Origin: JAVXNW01 sp036645575 | Lineage (GTDB): Bacteria; Bacillota; Clostridia; Christensenellales; Aristaeellaceae | DNA: 6,616 bases | Assembly (NCBI GenBank): GCA_036645575.1 | Contig: JAVXNW010000121.1 | Location: 1-6,616 of the forward strand | Reading direction: 5' to 3' | Shown: positions 4,715 to 6,616 of the stretch, piece after piece | How the letters are laid out: each line of letters starts with the position of its first letter | Position numbering within the stretch: position 1 is the stretch's first letter | The notes under the pieces: generated by a model | Told to the model about the DNA's origin: nothing | The model's input: the letters and a program-made list of their open reading frames with translations, nothing else | Database searches by the model: none | Made by a program: the position numbers and the translations under genes

Positions 4715-6310
4715 CTAGCTCGCGTCATCGCCCTTGATCCCGACGAGGCGTAGGCACCGCTTCGCGCGGCGCAGGGGCACCTCAAGGATCTGAGATGCCT
4801 GATCAATGGTCATATCGCCGTCGCCGTTTAGCTTGCTCGACGCGTATAGCAGCACGGCGGCCCACGCGGAGGCGTTGCCAACCGCCTGCCAGTGCGGGTG
4901 CCGGATCACTTCGAGCGTCAGCTGCTCGAGGAGCGCGTTGAAATCGGCGGGCGTGCCGGGCGCCGCATAGCCGTTTAGTTTCATGGCGCGCTTGAGCGCG
5001 CGCGGCACGCGCAGCTCGTCTTTCTCGGTGGCGAGCGAGACAACCGCGTCATCGGGCGCGTCGCTGGGCGTCATCCACTCGCCGGCGGCCTCGTTTAGCA
5101 TGCGCCGCGTGGCGGGTTCGTCCAATTTTTTGAGTAGCGCGCGGGCGAGCAGCATGGCTTGGCGATCGTCTGAGCGCAGCGCCCAGCGGCACTTGTCCTC
5201 GAGTTGCTTGCCCTTGTGGTATCTTTCGCGCAGCTGCGCAAGCGGGAGCATTTGCGCCTCGGAAAGCGCGCGCCGCCACTTGGCGCGCTCCTTTTCAGGG
5301 ATGGCATAGTCGTAGGGCATATTGCGATCGACGCGTTCGGCGGCGATCAGCCAAAGGTTGTATTTTGCGACGGCGTCGCCGGGATCAATGCGCAGCGCGC
5401 GCGTCCAGAAGCTGACGGCCTGCTCGGTCGGTCGCCCCTCGCGCACGCGGTTGACGGCGCAGATGTGTAGCAGGCGACAATCGTAGGGGTCATCGCTGAG
5501 CACGCGGGTGACGAGCACGCGCACGCGCGCGTCATCGCCCAGCACGCAGCAGGCCTCAAGCAGCATTCGTAGCGCGAGCGGTCCATCCATTTTCATGCGA
5601 TCGAGGCGCAGGAGAATGGCGCGGGCGCGGGCGTCCTGACCGCAGCCATGGTAGGCGCGCACGGCGGTGAGCAGCAATAGGGGGCCGCGCAGGTGGGTGC
5701 GCGCGGCGCGTTCGACGGCGCGGCAAGCCTCGCGCCAGCGTCCAAGCGCGATATTCAATTGGGCGAGGCGCAGTTGGGCGGCGCCCTTCTTGGGCTTTCG
5801 GGCGACGGCCCAATCGACCAAGCGCAGCGCGCCGAGCGTATCGCCGTCAAGATCGTGTTGTTGCGCCCTGGCCATGAGGCGGGTAAACTGGGCATTGCGG
5901 CGGTTCTGCAGTTGGGCGAGCAAGGTCAATTCCTCGAGCGTATCGCGCATCTGGCGCACCTCACTGCGCGCCGTAGCGGCCTGATCGCGCGAAAGGAACT
6001 GGGAAAGTGCGCGGCGGGCGGCATCGGCCTGGCCGATGGCGAAGTAATTGCAGCACAGGCCGAAATAGCATTCCGCCGGTGCGCGGGGATCGGCGAGCGC
6101 GCCATAAATCACCTTATTTGAGGCGACGTAGCAGCCCATCTCGGTCAGCGTGCGTGCCACTTCCATCCGGCAGGTGGTCGAGTCAGGCGCCTGTTCGACG
6201 GCGCGCCGTTCGAGCAAGAGCGCCTCGAGCAATCGTCCCGCGCGGCGGTTGACATCCGCGCGCCTGTGCAGGTATTCGTTATCCTGCTGAAAAGAAACCA
6301 CTTTATTCAA
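4715..6310 (-). CDS. TPR-repeat protein with C-terminal helical/HTH-like region
   Basis: This 531-residue soluble protein starts at a TTG (6308-6310) and begins MNKVVSFQQDNEYLHRRADV. TPR-like helix pairs run from about 13 to 325: RRAGRLLEALLLERRAVEQAP, a pair at 80-107, DTLGALRLVDWAVARKPKKG, GRWREACRAVERAARTHLRG, and FWTRALRIDPGDAVAKYNLW. A linker with DYAIPEKERAKWRRALSEAQ (334-353) leads to a C-terminal domain (about 375-524). This includes AWAAVLLYASSKLNG (482-496) and DQASQILEVPLRRAKRCLRL (503-522), which looks like a helix-turn-helix or cyclin-box-like arrangement. It appears to be the first gene of a three-gene operon. I do not recognise the family, and no promoter is visible in the repeat-rich upstream DNA. 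Confidence 0.82.
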   Translation of the reverse strand: MNKVVSFQQDNEYLHRRADVNRRAGRLLEALLLERRAVEQAPDSTTCRMEVARTLTEMGCYVASNKVIYGALADPRAPAECYFGLCCNYFAIGQADAARRALSQFLSRDQAATARSEVRQMRDTLEELTLLAQLQNRRNAQFTRLMARAQQHDLDGDTLGALRLVDWAVARKPKKGAAQLRLAQLNIALGRWREACRAVERAARTHLRGPLLLLTAVRAYHGCGQDARARAILLRLDRMKMDGPLALRMLLEACCVLGDDARVRVLVTRVLSDDPYDCRLLHICAVNRVREGRPTEQAVSFWTRALRIDPGDAVAKYNLWLIAAERVDRNMPYDYAIPEKERAKWRRALSEAQMLPLAQLRERYHKGKQLEDKCRWALRSDDRQAMLLARALLKKLDEPATRRMLNEAAGEWMTPSDAPDDAVVSLATEKDELRVPRALKRAMKLNGYAAPGTPADFNALLEQLTLEVIRHPHWQAVGNASAWAAVLLYASSKLNGDGDMTIDQASQILEVPLRRAKRCLRLVGIKGDDAS

Positions 6311-6317
6311 CGCTACG

Positions 6318-6323
6318 CCTCCC
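6318..6323 (-). promoter_or_regulatory. Shine-Dalgarno site supporting a TTG start
   Basis: On the minus strand GGGAGG is followed by a 7-nt spacer and TTG at 6308-6310. The nearest in-frame ATG (6323-6325) overlaps this SD and has no ribosome site of its own. The furthest ATG (6412) lies at the edge of repeat R2 and would add 34 residues, most of them encoded by repeat-derived sequence (MTTAPLTRGGGG...). Confidence 0.75.
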
Positions 6324-6350
6324 ATTCGGTCGCCGTGATCATTTTGTGCG

Positions 6351-6400
6351 CCGGTCGCTCGCCGCAGCGAGCGAAATCCTCCGCCTCCCCGCGTGAGCGG
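6351..6400 (-). repeat. Diverged third copy of an R2 sub-module
   Basis: On the minus strand a GGGGAGGCGG, GGATTTCGC, hairpin, GCGACCGG series repeats the middle of R2 (223-276 and 6447-6500). The hairpin here is CGCTCGC-CGCA-GCGAGCG (6356-6373) instead of CGCTTGT-CGCA-ACAAGCG. The module ends at the recurring border motif (CCGCGTGAGCG, 6389-6399). Confidence 0.7.
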
Positions 6401-6407
6401 AGCTGTG

Positions 6408-6616
6408 GTCAAGGCTTCAAGCCTTGCGCAGTCCGGCCGCGTAGGCCGGTCGCTTGTCGCAACAAGCGAAATCCCCGGTCGCCCCGGAACCCCCGTCTCC
6501 TCGTTCCTTAGCCTTTAAAGCGCATTTATGCGGGGGGACCCGCGTGAGCGGGGGGCTGCTTTTTGCAAGAGAAAAAGCGCCCTTCCTCCCGCCCGCAGGC
6601 GGAGATCGCCCGCAGG
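6408..6616 (-). repeat. Hairpin-cluster intergenic repeat R2, copy 2 (inverted)
   Basis: The reverse complement aligns along its length with 116-313. Shared landmarks in order are CCTGCGGGCGATC, the GCTTTTT-CTCTTGC-AAAAAGC hairpin, CCGCTCACGCGG, GGCTAAGGAACG, the CGCTTGT hairpin (6451-6468), the CCGGCC/GGCCGG hairpin and CAAGGCTTGAAGCCTTG. Differences are small indels and substitutions, mostly between the hairpins. The copy runs to the window edge and may continue. No gene is seen between 6311 and 6616. Confidence 0.8.

Noticed and set aside
2754..6252. Many plus-strand frames of 60-140 codons opposite the operon
   Set aside because: High GC removes stop codons in antisense frames; none has a convincing RBS or domain, while the minus-strand frames show clear TPR, HEAT-like and zinc-ribbon motifs.

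Overview
The window looks like chromosomal DNA of a GC-rich Bacillota (Firmicutes/Clostridia-type) bacterium. Evidence is the strong purine-rich Shine-Dalgarno sites, GTG and TTG starts, a candidate Gram-positive-type LexA box and the protein families seen; the taxonomic placement is inference. No rRNA, tRNA, CRISPR array or intact transposase gene is visible.

Left edge (1-481) has no gene. It is a mosaic of intergenic repeats: two direct copies of a ~75-bp unit (2-78, 339-407) and a ~200-bp unit made of successive short hairpins (116-313). An inverted second copy of the long unit closes the window at the right edge (6408-6616). An 11-bp motif, CGCTCACGCGG, occurs at or near several unit borders.

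482-1432 (+) encodes a secreted or membrane-anchored TPM-domain (YgcG/DUF477-like) protein with a glycine-rich tail. A 13-bp-stem hairpin follows. A ~161-bp foldback MITE-like element with 17-bp perfect terminal repeats and a TA duplication then separates that hairpin from its probable T-tract. The element sits inside the stop codon of the next gene and regenerates it.

About 1690-2715 is less GC-rich over much of its length and looks like an acquired, decayed island. It holds an XRE-family repressor (-), a divergent consensus-like promoter driving only the first ~27 codons of a SLOG/DUF1273 (YpsA-like) gene (+), and the N-terminal third of a dinD gene (-). The dinD fragment keeps a strong promoter, a good RBS and a candidate SOS box. 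The SLOG and dinD fragments are fused tail to tail near 2251-2260, so the rest of both genes is missing. A possible 3' remnant of another + strand gene (2638-2715) ends at a hairpin terminator.

2751-6310 (-) is a probable three-gene operon read right to left: a TPR protein with an unusual C-terminal helical/HTH-like region (TTG start), a HEAT-like repeat protein, and a zinc-ribbon/transmembrane/TPR protein. All three look like protein-protein interaction scaffolds and no enzyme was recognised, so the function of the set is unknown.

The repeats at both edges create misleading upstream in-frame extensions of the genes at 482 and 6310. Ribosome binding sites place the true starts inside those ORFs.
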